From positions 1 to 17,741 of the forward strand of contig DATLYF010000002.1 in assembly GCA_035575095.1 (NCBI GenBank): a stretch of 17,741 nucleotides of DNA, in the 5' to 3' direction. The notes under the pieces are model-generated. The model was not told the DNA's origin. It did not search any database and was given only the letters and a program-made list of their open reading frames with translations. This document shows, piece by piece, positions 7,507 through 14,854 of this stretch (position 1 is its first letter; each line of letters starts with the position of its first letter). Source of the DNA: DATLYF01 sp035575095 (GTDB taxonomy: Bacteria; Pseudomonadota; Gammaproteobacteria; Competibacterales; Competibacteraceae). A program made the position numbers and the translations under genes.

Positions 7507-7707
7507 TCAGTGGCGGGCGCTCAGGGGCATGTGCGGCAGTCGCTCGTCCGGCGCTAGCTCGCAGTGGCGCCGCACCCACTCCCAGCCCGCGCGCCAGATC
7601 GTCCATTCCAAACTTCCGGTCCGGTAGGGATTGGCCTCCAGCGGCGCGCCCTCGAGGGCCTGGTCGATGCCGATGGTCCAAGGATCGTGCAGATATGACG
7701 TCATCAT
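7507..7707 (-). CDS. Small RMF/CrpP-like protein
   Basis: The 66-residue product contains A-L-E-G-APLEANPYRTGSLEWTIWRAGWEWVR. This matches the pattern of the ribosome modulation factor family: a short helix with alternating small residues, then NPY, a spacer, and W..GW. E. coli RMF binds the ribosome and makes inactive 100S dimers in stationary phase; related small proteins of this fold have varied or unknown roles. Here the usual basic residues are few, so ribosome binding is not assured. The start at tandem ATG ATG is preceded only by a weak GAGCAAG-type site. It lies alone between two candidate RNA units, just downstream of a same-strand terminator. The coding call rests on the family-like motif. 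Confidence 0.5.
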   Translation of the reverse strand: MMTSYLHDPWTIGIDQALEGAPLEANPYRTGSLEWTIWRAGWEWVRRHCELAPDERLPHMPLSARH

Positions 7708-7721
7708 TGGGTCTTGCTCAC

Positions 7722-7840
7722 AATAAAAGAGCCCGCCACGGAGGGCGGGCGAAGGTGGGGTGGCGAGTGGCCCCTACCACCCACGGAGGAGGCGGGGAGG
7801 GTTCCCACTCCCTGGGGCAAGCGGAGTGCTCTGCTCCTAG
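7722..7840 (-). ncRNA. Candidate minus-strand small RNA ending at the orphan terminator
   Basis: A TATGAT hexamer on the minus strand (7847-7852) could be a -10 box about 120 bases before the terminator, although no good -35 is seen. The stretch between is G/C-rich with internal inverted repeats (for example CACTCC pairing with GGAGTG across an 11-base loop, and GGTGG with CCACC) and no plausible coding frame. The evidence is mainly the terminator without a gene, so this is tentative. The rest of the gap before the dehydrogenase (7853-7981) presumably carries that gene's promoter, which I could not place. Confidence 0.25.
7723..7750 (-). terminator. Orphan intrinsic terminator (minus strand)
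   Basis: On the minus strand GCCCGCC (7744-7750), a six-base loop, GGCGGGC (7731-7737) and then TCTTTTATT form a strong rho-independent terminator. No recognisable minus-strand gene precedes it: the region back to the dehydrogenase start (7982) holds no convincing coding frame. It therefore seems to end a non-coding transcript and would insulate the RMF-like gene just beyond. Confidence 0.75.
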
Positions 7841-7981
7841 CTCGGGATCATATCGGCTCGATAGACGGGCGGCTGTGAAATATCACCGTTTCGGGGCACC
7901 GGAAAGCGACACCGCTCTGCTACTTTTGAGGTAGGACCGGCTTGGAGGAGCATCGCGAGGAGACGAGTCAGGAGGGTGCCG

Positions 7982-9094
7982 ATGGGAGATGAATTCCGCT
8001 TCGCCGACGAACTGGGGCCGGCCAAGATCGTGCATGTTCATGAGCCTGCGCGCGGGCTGAAAGCCGTGCTGGTGGTGGACAACGTTGCCTGCGGCCCGTC
8101 CATCGGCGGGCTGCGCATGGCGCCCGATGTTAGCACCGAGGAGTGCTTTCGCCTGGCCCGCGCCATGACCTTGAAGAACGCGGCGGCGGGGCTGCCCCAT
8201 GGCGGCGGCAAATCCGTGCTATACGGCGATCCGCGCCTGCCGCGGCCGCACAAGGAGGCCCTGATCCGCGCCCTTGCCCACGCACTGCGTAACGAAGCCG
8301 ACTATATCTTCGGCCCGGACATGGGCACCGACGAAGGCTGCATGGCCTGGATCAAAGACGAGATCGGCCGGGCCGTGGGACTGCCCGCCGCTCTCGGCGG
8401 CATTCCCCTCGACGAGATCGGTGCCACCGGCTGGGGCCTGCTGCACGCCGCCGAGATCGCGGTGCGTCACTGCGGTCTCCAGCTCCAGGGCGCGCGGATC
8501 GTGATCCAGGGTTTCGGCGCCGTCGGCCGCCATGCGGCCCGTTTCCTGGCCGCCAAGGGGGCGGTCTTGGTGGCCGCCTCCGACAGCCAGGGCACGATCC
8601 ACAATGCGCAGGGTATCGACGTGCAAGCACTGATACAGCTCAAAGCCCTGGGCAAGAGCGTATGCGACTACGCCGATGGGGCAAAGCTCGAGCGCGACGC
8701 GGTGATCGACGTCGACAGCGACATCTGGATCCCGGCGGCCCGCCCCGACGTCATCCACGAGGACAACGTGCAGCGGCTGAAGACCCGGCTCGTGCTCCAG
8801 GGCGCCAACATTCCTTTCACCCCCGGCGCAGAGCGGATCCTGCACGAGCGGGGCGTGCTGGTCGTACCCGATTTCGTCGCCAATGCCGGCGGTGTGATCT
8901 GCGCGGCCATGGAATACCGCGGCGCCACCCAGTCCGCGGCCCTGCAGGCGATCGCGGAAAAGGTGCGCGAAAACACCGAGGCGATGCTCATGCAGGTGAA
9001 AGACAAGGGTGTCCTGCCCCGTCAAGCGGCGCTGGATCTCGCCCTGCAACGGGTACGGCGGGCGATGGACTATCGGCGCTTCAATATCATGTGA
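7982..9094 (+). CDS. Glu/Leu/Phe/Val-type amino-acid dehydrogenase
   Basis: This 370-residue NAD(P)-dependent enzyme would oxidatively deaminate an L-amino acid to its 2-oxo acid, or run in reverse. It has the family core: GPSIGGLRMAPDVSTEE at about 38-54, Lys65 in TLKNAAAGLPHGGGKS with Lys77 twelve residues later, and Asp113 in GPDMGTDE. A second, nucleotide-binding domain has GFGAVG at 177-182, and ANAGGVI lies near the C-terminus. Lys/Lys/Asp spacing is like leucine dehydrogenase (68, 80, 115), and 370 residues also suits LeuDH/PheDH better than hexameric GDH of about 420-450. Substrate cannot be fixed from sequence. The start is the ATG at 7982, six bases after AGGAGG; an upstream GTG overlaps that site. 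A CBS-domain gene follows after 51 bases, probably in the same transcript. Confidence 0.88.
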   Translation: MGDEFRFADELGPAKIVHVHEPARGLKAVLVVDNVACGPSIGGLRMAPDVSTEECFRLARAMTLKNAAAGLPHGGGKSVLYGDPRLPRPHKEALIRALAHALRNEADYIFGPDMGTDEGCMAWIKDEIGRAVGLPAALGGIPLDEIGATGWGLLHAAEIAVRHCGLQLQGARIVIQGFGAVGRHAARFLAAKGAVLVAASDSQGTIHNAQGIDVQALIQLKALGKSVCDYADGAKLERDAVIDVDSDIWIPAARPDVIHEDNVQRLKTRLVLQGANIPFTPGAERILHERGVLVVPDFVANAGGVICAAMEYRGATQSAALQAIAEKVRENTEAMLMQVKDKGVLPRQAALDLALQRVRRAMDYRRFNIM

Positions 9095-9145
9095 TGTGGC
9101 GGCGGGGAGGATGTCAATGCAACCGAGAGCAGAGGAGCCATAGCC

Positions 9146-9595
9146 ATGTCCGTAGGCGAATACTGCAATCGTGAGGTCGTGATCGCGCAGAGGAATACCG
9201 ATATCCGGGAAGCCGCAAAGCTGATGCGTGCCCACCATGTGGGGGATCTGGTGATCGTGGAGCAGCGCGGCGAGGACAGGGTGCCCGTGGGGATCGTCAC
9301 CGACCGCGACCTGGTCATCGAGGTGCTTGCCCAGGAGGTGGCACCCGAGAGCATCACCGTCGGCGACATCATGGCCGCTGAGCTTGCCGTTGCCCGGGAA
9401 GGGGATGGTCTGTGGGATACCTTGAACCGCATGCGCAGCCTGGGGGTGCGGCGCATGCCGGTGGTCAGCGCCTCAGGCAGCCTGGTGGGGATTCTCACCG
9501 TCGATGACGTCCTTGAACTGCTGGCCGAGGGGCTAGGGGATCTGGCTGGGCTGATCAGGCGGGAAATGCGCCGGGAGAGCAGCAGCCGGCCCTAG
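9146..9595 (+). CDS. Two-CBS-domain protein
   Basis: The 149-residue protein is little more than a pair of CBS domains (about 6-62 and 72-130), each with the usual pattern: a helix, then HHVGDLVIV..VPVGIVTDRDL in the first and LGVRRMPVVSASGSLVGILTVDDVLELL in the second. CBS pairs bind adenine nucleotides such as AMP, ATP or SAM and regulate partner proteins or sense energy state. An AGAGGAG lies eight bases before the ATG. The close placement after the dehydrogenase suggests co-transcription and possibly regulation of that enzyme, which is inference. A nine-codon frame (ATG at 9117, stop at 9143, its own GGGGAGG site) ends two bases before this start and could couple translation. The gene converges on the DUF99 gene 20 bases away. 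Confidence 0.88.
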   Translation: MSVGEYCNREVVIAQRNTDIREAAKLMRAHHVGDLVIVEQRGEDRVPVGIVTDRDLVIEVLAQEVAPESITVGDIMAAELAVAREGDGLWDTLNRMRSLGVRRMPVVSASGSLVGILTVDDVLELLAEGLGDLAGLIRREMRRESSSRP

Positions 9596-9614
9596 TCATC
9601 TTTGATATCGATGC

Positions 9615-10238
9615 TCATGCCCGGTGCCGGCTGCTCTGCCCCAGAGTGATACCGGCAGCGATCAAATGCGCCGTGCGCAGCGGCTCGGGCAAGGCGCTAT
9701 TGACCGCGAGCCCACGGATCAGGGCTTCGCTCTCCTCCCGCGTGAGGCCGGCCCGCTGCACGAATAACCCGGCGACCGCTTCCATCGGCCCCAGTCGCTC
9801 GATCAGCGCCCATTTGCGCCGTCCGCCCGGTATGCGTCCGTGCAGCGCCCGCTGGATCGCGGCAAGATCCGGCTGGCGCCGGGCGATGGCGAGCACCGGC
9901 CGCTGCAAGAGCCGATGCAGGGCGTGCAGGTCGATGACGTTGAAGCCGGCCATAGCGATACCCTGCAGCAGCACCACCTGGATGTGGGCAGCGAAACGCG
10001 AGCGACCAACCAGCTCGGCCAGCACTCGGGTCGCATTGGCGCCGTCGCGGCGCACCCTGCCACTGAGCACGCCCTCGAGCCGCAGTCCAGAGAACACCGC
10101 ACCCACCACCGGCACATCGCCGCGATGGCCGGGCGCGAACGGGGCGTCGTCGAAGCCGACGCTGTGCGACAAGTGACGTGGCAGCGGCGTTCTCGCCGCT
10201 GTGGCCCGGACGCATTCCACCATGGCGTTATACCCCAT
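9615..10238 (-). CDS. DUF99 (UPF0215) family protein
   Basis: The 207-residue protein carries the DUF99 pattern: VGFDDAPF at about 27-34, VVGAVFSGLRLEGVLSGRVRRDG at about 44-66, and VLLQGIAMAGFNVIDLHAL in the middle. PVLAIARRQPD and a KWALIE segment follow. The family is best known from archaea and is thought to share an RNase H-like fold with endonuclease V, but no activity is established as far as I know. The conserved Asp pair in FDDAPF and the Asp of FNVIDLHAL are present. The first 20 or so residues look unconserved, so the true start may be the internal ATG at residue 6 or later. It is divergent from the methylamine operon across a 194-base gap and convergent with the CBS gene. Presence in a proteobacterium hints at transfer. 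Confidence 0.78.
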   Translation of the reverse strand: MGYNAMVECVRATAARTPLPRHLSHSVGFDDAPFAPGHRGDVPVVGAVFSGLRLEGVLSGRVRRDGANATRVLAELVGRSRFAAHIQVVLLQGIAMAGFNVIDLHALHRLLQRPVLAIARRQPDLAAIQRALHGRIPGGRRKWALIERLGPMEAVAGLFVQRAGLTREESEALIRGLAVNSALPEPLRTAHLIAAGITLGQSSRHRA

Positions 10239-10295
10239 GACTGCGGCGACTGGCCCGCGTGGTTCTTACCCCAAAAGGGATACCCGAAAAAGGGA

Positions 10296-10305
10296 AATGT
10301 TTCCC
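10296..10305. repeat. 10-bp direct repeat, copy 1 (upstream of the mgd promoter)
   Basis: AATGTTTCCC occurs here, inside the palindrome GGGAAATGTTTCCC, and again identically at 10357-10366. The two copies are 61 bases apart, close to six helical turns, and bracket the predicted -35/-10. This layout would suit a repressor or activator that binds on one face of the DNA. Confidence 0.45.
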
Positions 10306-10318
10306 GAGGTGTAGTGCA

Positions 10319-10346
10319 TTGACTTTATAAGGCCAGCACTTATCCT
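10319..10346 (+). promoter_or_regulatory. Candidate sigma70 promoter of the mgd operon
   Basis: TTGACT (10319-10324), a 16-base spacer and TATCCT (10341-10346) make a good -35/-10 pair in an AT-rich gap. It lies about 87 bases before the mgdA start, leaving a leader of roughly 80 bases. A short GGGAAA-TG-TTTCCC palindrome lies just upstream at 10292-10305. No other promoter of this quality is seen between the DUF99 gene and mgdA. Confidence 0.55.
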
Positions 10347-10356
10347 GACAATAAAC

Positions 10357-10366
10357 AATGTTTCCC
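10357..10366. repeat. 10-bp direct repeat, copy 2 (in the mgd leader)
   Basis: This is the second exact AATGTTTCCC, beginning about 11 bases after the predicted -10 box, so it overlaps or just follows the start of transcription. A protein bound here could block initiation. It lacks the GGGAAA left arm that makes copy 1 palindromic. Confidence 0.45.
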
Positions 10367-10432
10367 TGCAATAAATAACGCCGATCCTCGGCAACAAGAC
10401 CGTGGTGTTCGACTGCTGAAGGAGCCCCTGCC

Positions 10433-11674
10433 ATGCCCCATCGACTGCTGCGCTTTGCGCTGCGCAAGGAGTATCGCGAGCCGCGCTTCTTCACCGCGCA
10501 CGACCGGCTCAAGGACAGCTACGACGTGGTGATCATCGGCGGCGGCGGCCACGGCCTGGCCTGCGCCTACTATCTGGCGCGCGACCATGGCATCACCGAC
10601 GTCGCGGTGCTCGAGCAGGGCTACATCGGCGGCGGCAATACCGGCCGCAACACGACCATCGTACGCTCCAACTACCTGACCCCCGAGGGTGTGCGCTTCT
10701 ACGACGAGAGCGTGCGCCTGTTCCAGGACCTGGCCGCGGACTTCGACCTCAACATCTTCTACTCCGAGCGCGGCCACTTCACTCTGGCGCACTCCGACAG
10801 CGCGCTGCGTACTGCGCGCTGGCGCGCCGAGGTCAACAAGCATTACGGCATCGCCAGCGAGCTCGTCGACCGCCAGGCCATCCGGGAGGCCTGCCCCGCG
10901 CTCGACCTCGACTGCGGCGGTCAGCACCCGGTGCTCGGCGCGCTCTACCACGCCCCCGGCGCGGTGGCGCGCCACGATGCGGTGGCCTGGGGCTACGGCC
11001 GCGGCGCCGACCGCCGCGGCGTCGAGATCCACCAGCAGACCCGCGTCACCGGCATCCGCCTCGAAGGCGGCCGCGTCGCCGGCGTGGAGACCGAGCGCGG
11101 CTTCATCGCCACGCGCAAAGTGGTGTCGATGGTCGCCGGCTCGACGCCGCGCATCACCGCCATGGTGGGGCTGGACACACCGATCGTGATCCACCCGCTG
11201 CAGGCCTGCGTCACCGAGCCGATGAAGCCGTGGCTGGACACCATCATCGTCTCCGGCAGCCTGCATGTGTATGTCAGCCAGTCCTCGCGCGGCGAGTTGG
11301 TGATGGGCGCTGCGCTCGACCAGGCCGAGCTGCACTCGACGCGTTCGACCTTCGACTTCACCGAGGGACTGGCCGACAAGATGCTCGACCTCTTTCCCTT
11401 CGTCTGCGGCATCAAGGTAGTGCGGCAATGGGCCGGCATGGCCGACATGACTCCGGACTTCGCGCCGATCATGGGTACCACCCCGATCGCGGGTTTCTAC
11501 CTCGATGCCGGCTGGGGCACCTGGGGCTTCAAGGCGACCCCGGTCAGTGGCAAGACCATGGCCTGGACCGTGGCCCACGACCGCGACCACGAGCTGATCG
11601 AACCCTTCAACCTGGCGCGCTTCGAGCGCTTCCGTCTGGTCGGCGAGAAAGGCGCCGCTTCCGTGGGGCATTGA
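10433..11674 (+). CDS. mgdA: N-methylglutamate dehydrogenase subunit A (SoxB-like flavoprotein)
   Basis: The 413-residue protein is homologous to sarcosine oxidase beta. It has an N-terminal FAD-binding Rossmann motif, DVVIIGGGGHGLACAYYLA at 31-49, with an acidic end of the second strand at EQG. GGGNTGRNTTIVRSNYL (66-82) is typical of the SoxB line, and RHDAVAWG carries His181, the counterpart of the histidine that holds FMN covalently in sarcosine oxidase. It would oxidise the N-methyl group of a secondary amine. Sequence alone cannot tell sarcosine from N-methylglutamate; the downstream gmaS and mgsA genes make N-methylglutamate the better choice. AAGGAG lies eight bases before the ATG. It is first in the operon, behind a good promoter, and two bases separate it from mgdB. 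Confidence 0.85.
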   Translation: MPHRLLRFALRKEYREPRFFTAHDRLKDSYDVVIIGGGGHGLACAYYLARDHGITDVAVLEQGYIGGGNTGRNTTIVRSNYLTPEGVRFYDESVRLFQDLAADFDLNIFYSERGHFTLAHSDSALRTARWRAEVNKHYGIASELVDRQAIREACPALDLDCGGQHPVLGALYHAPGAVARHDAVAWGYGRGADRRGVEIHQQTRVTGIRLEGGRVAGVETERGFIATRKVVSMVAGSTPRITAMVGLDTPIVIHPLQACVTEPMKPWLDTIIVSGSLHVYVSQSSRGELVMGAALDQAELHSTRSTFDFTEGLADKMLDLFPFVCGIKVVRQWAGMADMTPDFAPIMGTTPIAGFYLDAGWGTWGFKATPVSGKTMAWTVAHDRDHELIEPFNLARFERFRLVGEKGAASVGH

Positions 11675-11676
11675 AC

Positions 11677-11946
11677 ATGAAACTGATCGACTGTCCGCAC
11701 ATCGGTCCCCGTCCTGCCAGTGAGTTCGTCTACGGCGGTCCGTACCGCCGCATGCCGGACCCCGACGCCGTCGACGACAAGACCTGGACCGAGTACGTCT
11801 TCAACCGCGCCGGCAGTCCCGGCGTCAAGCTCGAGTGGTGGTACCACACGCCGAGCGGTAGCTGGTTCATCGCCGAGCGCGACACGCTGCGCGACCTCTT
11901 CCTGCGCACCCTGACCGTCAGCGAGGTGCACCATGGCCACGGATAA
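11677..11946 (+). CDS. mgdB: N-methylglutamate dehydrogenase subunit B (SoxD-like)
   Basis: This is an 89-residue delta-subunit homologue with CPHIGPRPASEFVYGG at about 6-21, WTEYVFNR at 37-44, and EWWYHTPSGSWFIAERDT at 53-70. In classical sarcosine oxidase delta, zinc is held by Cys6, Cys9, a His and a Cys. Here Cys6 and His57 remain, but position 9 is Ile and the last Cys is replaced by Ser, so the standard zinc site is incomplete. The protein probably serves as a structural subunit. It follows mgdA by two bases and overlaps mgdC by 14 bases, indicating translational coupling. Family assignment is firm; pathway assignment rests on neighbours. Confidence 0.83.
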   Translation: MKLIDCPHIGPRPASEFVYGGPYRRMPDPDAVDDKTWTEYVFNRAGSPGVKLEWWYHTPSGSWFIAERDTLRDLFLRTLTVSEVHHGHG

Positions 11947-14854
11947 GCGGCTGCCCCCGCAACCGCGCGAATGGATCGACCGCAACCGCCCGCTGCGCTT
12001 CAGCTTCGAGGGGCGCGAGTACACCGGCTTCGCCGGCGATACCGTCACCAGCGCACTGCTCGCCAACGGCCAGATGCTGCTCGGCCGCAGCTTCAAGTAC
12101 CATCGCCCGCGCGGCGTGCTGTCGGCGGCCAATCACGACGTCAACGCCATGCTGCAGACAGCGGATGCCACCAACATCCGCGGCGACGTCACGCGCATCG
12201 CCGACGGCCAGGCCTACAGCGCGACCAACACTCGCGGCGGGCTGGCGCGCGACCGCTGGCGCTTCCTGCAGCACCTGGCACCGCTGCTGCCGGTGGGCTT
12301 CTACTACAAGGCCTTCCATACGCCGAAGCGGCTGTTCCCGTTCTGGGAGAAGCAGATCCGCGCGTTGGCCGGCCTGGGCACCCTCGACACCCGCTGGCCG
12401 CGCGAGATCGCGCCAAAGCGTTACGGCTTCTGCGACGTGCTGGTGATCGGTGCCGGTCCCTCGGGCCTGGCCGCGGCGATCGCCGCCGCCGAGGCCGGCG
12501 CCCAGGTGGTGCTGGTCGATGAGAATCCGCGCGCCGGCGGCAGTCTGGATTACCAGTTCGCGCGCGACACCGCGGCCGATGCCTTCCGCCGCGAGGCACT
12601 GGCCAAGCTCGAGCGACTGGAAAACCTGGAGTGGTGGCCCGAAACCGTGGCGATCGGCTATTACGCCGACCACTGGGTGCCGCTGCTGCGCCCTGCCGGC
12701 ATCGTCAAGATGCGCGCCAGAGCGGTGATCGTCGCCGGCGGCGTGTTCGAGCAGCCAGCGGTGTTCCGCAACAACGATCTGCCCGGCGTGATGCTGGCCA
12801 CGGCCGCGCAGCGCCTGCTGCACCGCTACGCGGTCAAGCCCTGCGAACGCGCGGTGCTGCTCGCTGGCAACGAGGACGGCTACCGGGCGGCGCTCGACCT
12901 GCACAGCGCCGGCATCGCCATCGCCGCGCTCGTCGACCTCGAAAGCGCCGAGCCGCGCGGCGCGCTTGCCGCCAGGGTCAAGGCCGCCGGTATCACGCTA
13001 CACGGCCGCCACACGGTATACGAGGCACTGGCCAAGGACCAGCGGCTGGCCGGAGTGCGCATCTGCGCGCTCGATGCCGAGGGCCGCCCGCGGCCGGACA
13101 GCGCGCAGACCATCGCCTGTGACGGGCTGCTGATGAGCGTCGGCTGGGCGCCGGCCGCGGCGCTGCTGTACCAGGCCGGCGCGCGCTTCGGCTATGCCGC
13201 GCCGCCGGGTCAGTTCGTGCCGCTCGAACTGCCCGCCGGGGTATACGCCGCAGGCCGCGTCAACGGCGTGTTCGCGCTCGCAGAGCGCATCCTCGATGGC
13301 CGCGCCGCCGGGCTCGAGGCCGCCGCCTTTCTGGGCCTGGCCGCACCGCCGGCGGCCCGCCCGGCGCGCGCCGCGCAGGCGCACTCGCATCCCTATCCGA
13401 TCTTCTCCCATCCCAAGGGCAAGAATTTCGTCGATTTCGACGAAGACCTGCAGCTCGCCGATCTGGAGAATGCCGCCCGCGAGGGCTTCGACAACATCGA
13501 GCTGCTCAAGCGCTACTCGACCGTCGGCATGGGACCGAGCCAGGGCAAGCATTCCAACATGAATGCGATCCGCATCCTGGCCCGCGCCACCGGGCGCAGC
13601 ATCGACGCCACCGGCACCACCACCGCCCGCCCCTTCTTCCATCCGGTGCCGCTCAAGCATCTGGCCGGGCGCCGCTTCCGCCCCGAGCGCCGCAGCCCGC
13701 TGCATGCCTGGCACCAGGAGTACGGCGTGCATTTCATGGAGGCCGGCGACTGGCTGCGCCCGCAGTACTACGGCTGGGACGGGCTGAGCGCGGCGCTGCG
13801 CCGCGAGGTCGAGGCGGTGCGCCAGCGCGTCGGCCTGATCGACGTCTCGACGCTGGGCAAGATCGAGGTCTTCGGCCGCGATGCCGCCGAGTTTCTCGAC
13901 CGGCTCTACACGCTGCGCATCGGCAACCTCAAGGAGGGCATGACCCGCTACACGCTGATGGTCGACGAATCCGGCGTGGTGATCGACGATGGCATCGCCG
14001 CGCGCCTCGGCCCGCAGCGCTTCTACGTCACCACCACCAGCGGCAACGCCGGGGCGATGCTGCGCGAAATGCAGCGCCACCTCGCCGAATGGGGGCTGGA
14101 GGTGGACCTGATCGACCGCACCGGCCGCCTCGGCGCCATGAATCTGGCCGGTCCCAGGGCCCGCGAAGTGCTCGCCGCGCTCACCGAGCTCGACCTGGCG
14201 CCGGATGCCTTTCCCTTCCTCGGCGTGCGTCGCGGCCACGTCGCCGGGGTGCCGGCGCTGTTGATGCGCGTCGGTTTCGTCGGCGAGCTCGGCTACGAGA
14301 TCCACGTCCCGGCGAGCCAGGCGCGCCACGTCTGGGAGCAGCTGATGAAGGCCGGCAGCGCGCATGGCATCGCCCCATTCGGCGTCGAGGCGCAGCGCGT
14401 GCTGCGCCTGGAGAAGGGTCACATCATCGTCGGCCAGGACACCGATGGTCTCACCACCCCGTTCGAGGCCGCGCTGGACTGGGCAGTGCATGCCAAGAAA
14501 CCGTTCTTCGTCGGCAAGCGCAGCCTGCAGATCCTCAAGGAGCGCACCGCCCGCCGGCTGGTCGGCTTCGCGCTGCCAGCGCACCACGTCGGGCCGCTGC
14601 CCAAGGAGTGTCACCTGGTGATCGACGGCGGCAACATCGCCGGGCGCGTCACTAGCAGCGCCTTCAGCCCGACGCTGGGCTGCCACATCGGCCTGGCGAT
14701 GGTCGAGCAGCACCTCGCCGCCGCCGGCGGCAGCTTCACCATCCGCGTCGACGGCGGCGTGCTGCTGCCGGTCAGCGTGGTCCCGGTGCCGTTCTACGAC
14801 CCGCAGAACGAGCGCCAGCAGTTCGCCGCCAGCCTCAAGGAGGTCGCTGCATGA
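11933..14854 (+). CDS. mgdC: N-methylglutamate dehydrogenase subunit C (SoxA-like, with GcvT domain)
   Basis: The 973-residue alpha-subunit homologue has three parts. An N-terminal region similar to a ferredoxin fold (about 10-80) includes GRSFKYHRPRGVLSA. A central dinucleotide-binding oxidoreductase part has VIGAGPSGLAAA at 171-182 and the acidic VDENPRAGGS at 195-204, expected to bind NAD. The C-terminal aminomethyltransferase (GcvT) part, from about 600, has GLIDVSTLGKIEVFG, LAGPRARE, and GELGYEIHVP. This last part would bind tetrahydrofolate and take up the methyl carbon as methylene-H4F. Length is close to the usual 960-1000. The start overlaps mgdB, and ATGA joins its stop to mgdD. In the N-methylglutamate dehydrogenase setting it links oxidation of the substrate to the C1 pool. 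Confidence 0.85.
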   Translation: MATDKRLPPQPREWIDRNRPLRFSFEGREYTGFAGDTVTSALLANGQMLLGRSFKYHRPRGVLSAANHDVNAMLQTADATNIRGDVTRIADGQAYSATNTRGGLARDRWRFLQHLAPLLPVGFYYKAFHTPKRLFPFWEKQIRALAGLGTLDTRWPREIAPKRYGFCDVLVIGAGPSGLAAAIAAAEAGAQVVLVDENPRAGGSLDYQFARDTAADAFRREALAKLERLENLEWWPETVAIGYYADHWVPLLRPAGIVKMRARAVIVAGGVFEQPAVFRNNDLPGVMLATAAQRLLHRYAVKPCERAVLLAGNEDGYRAALDLHSAGIAIAALVDLESAEPRGALAARVKAAGITLHGRHTVYEALAKDQRLAGVRICALDAEGRPRPDSAQTIACDGLLMSVGWAPAAALLYQAGARFGYAAPPGQFVPLELPAGVYAAGRVNGVFALAERILDGRAAGLEAAAFLGLAAPPAARPARAAQAHSHPYPIFSHPKGKNFVDFDEDLQLADLENAAREGFDNIELLKRYSTVGMGPSQGKHSNMNAIRILARATGRSIDATGTTTARPFFHPVPLKHLAGRRFRPERRSPLHAWHQEYGVHFMEAGDWLRPQYYGWDGLSAALRREVEAVRQRVGLIDVSTLGKIEVFGRDAAEFLDRLYTLRIGNLKEGMTRYTLMVDESGVVIDDGIAARLGPQRFYVTTTSGNAGAMLREMQRHLAEWGLEVDLIDRTGRLGAMNLAGPRAREVLAALTELDLAPDAFPFLGVRRGHVAGVPALLMRVGFVGELGYEIHVPASQARHVWEQLMKAGSAHGIAPFGVEAQRVLRLEKGHIIVGQDTDGLTTPFEAALDWAVHAKKPFFVGKRSLQILKERTARRLVGFALPAHHVGPLPKECHLVIDGGNIAGRVTSSAFSPTLGCHIGLAMVEQHLAAAGGSFTIRVDGGVLLPVSVVPVPFYDPQNERQQFAASLKEVAA

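Noticed and set aside
7976..7981. GTG start for the amino-acid dehydrogenase
   Set aside because: It abuts the AGGAGG ribosome site; the ATG six bases downstream has proper spacing.
10340..11671. 443-codon open frame on the minus strand opposite mgdA
   Set aside because: It has no family motifs and a composition (Ala, Gly, His, Arg-rich) typical of antisense frames in GC-rich genes; the plus-strand flavoprotein fully explains the region.
12998..14713. 571-codon open frame on the minus strand opposite mgdC
   Set aside because: Low-complexity antisense frame without any recognisable domain; the opposite strand is a clear SoxA-like protein.
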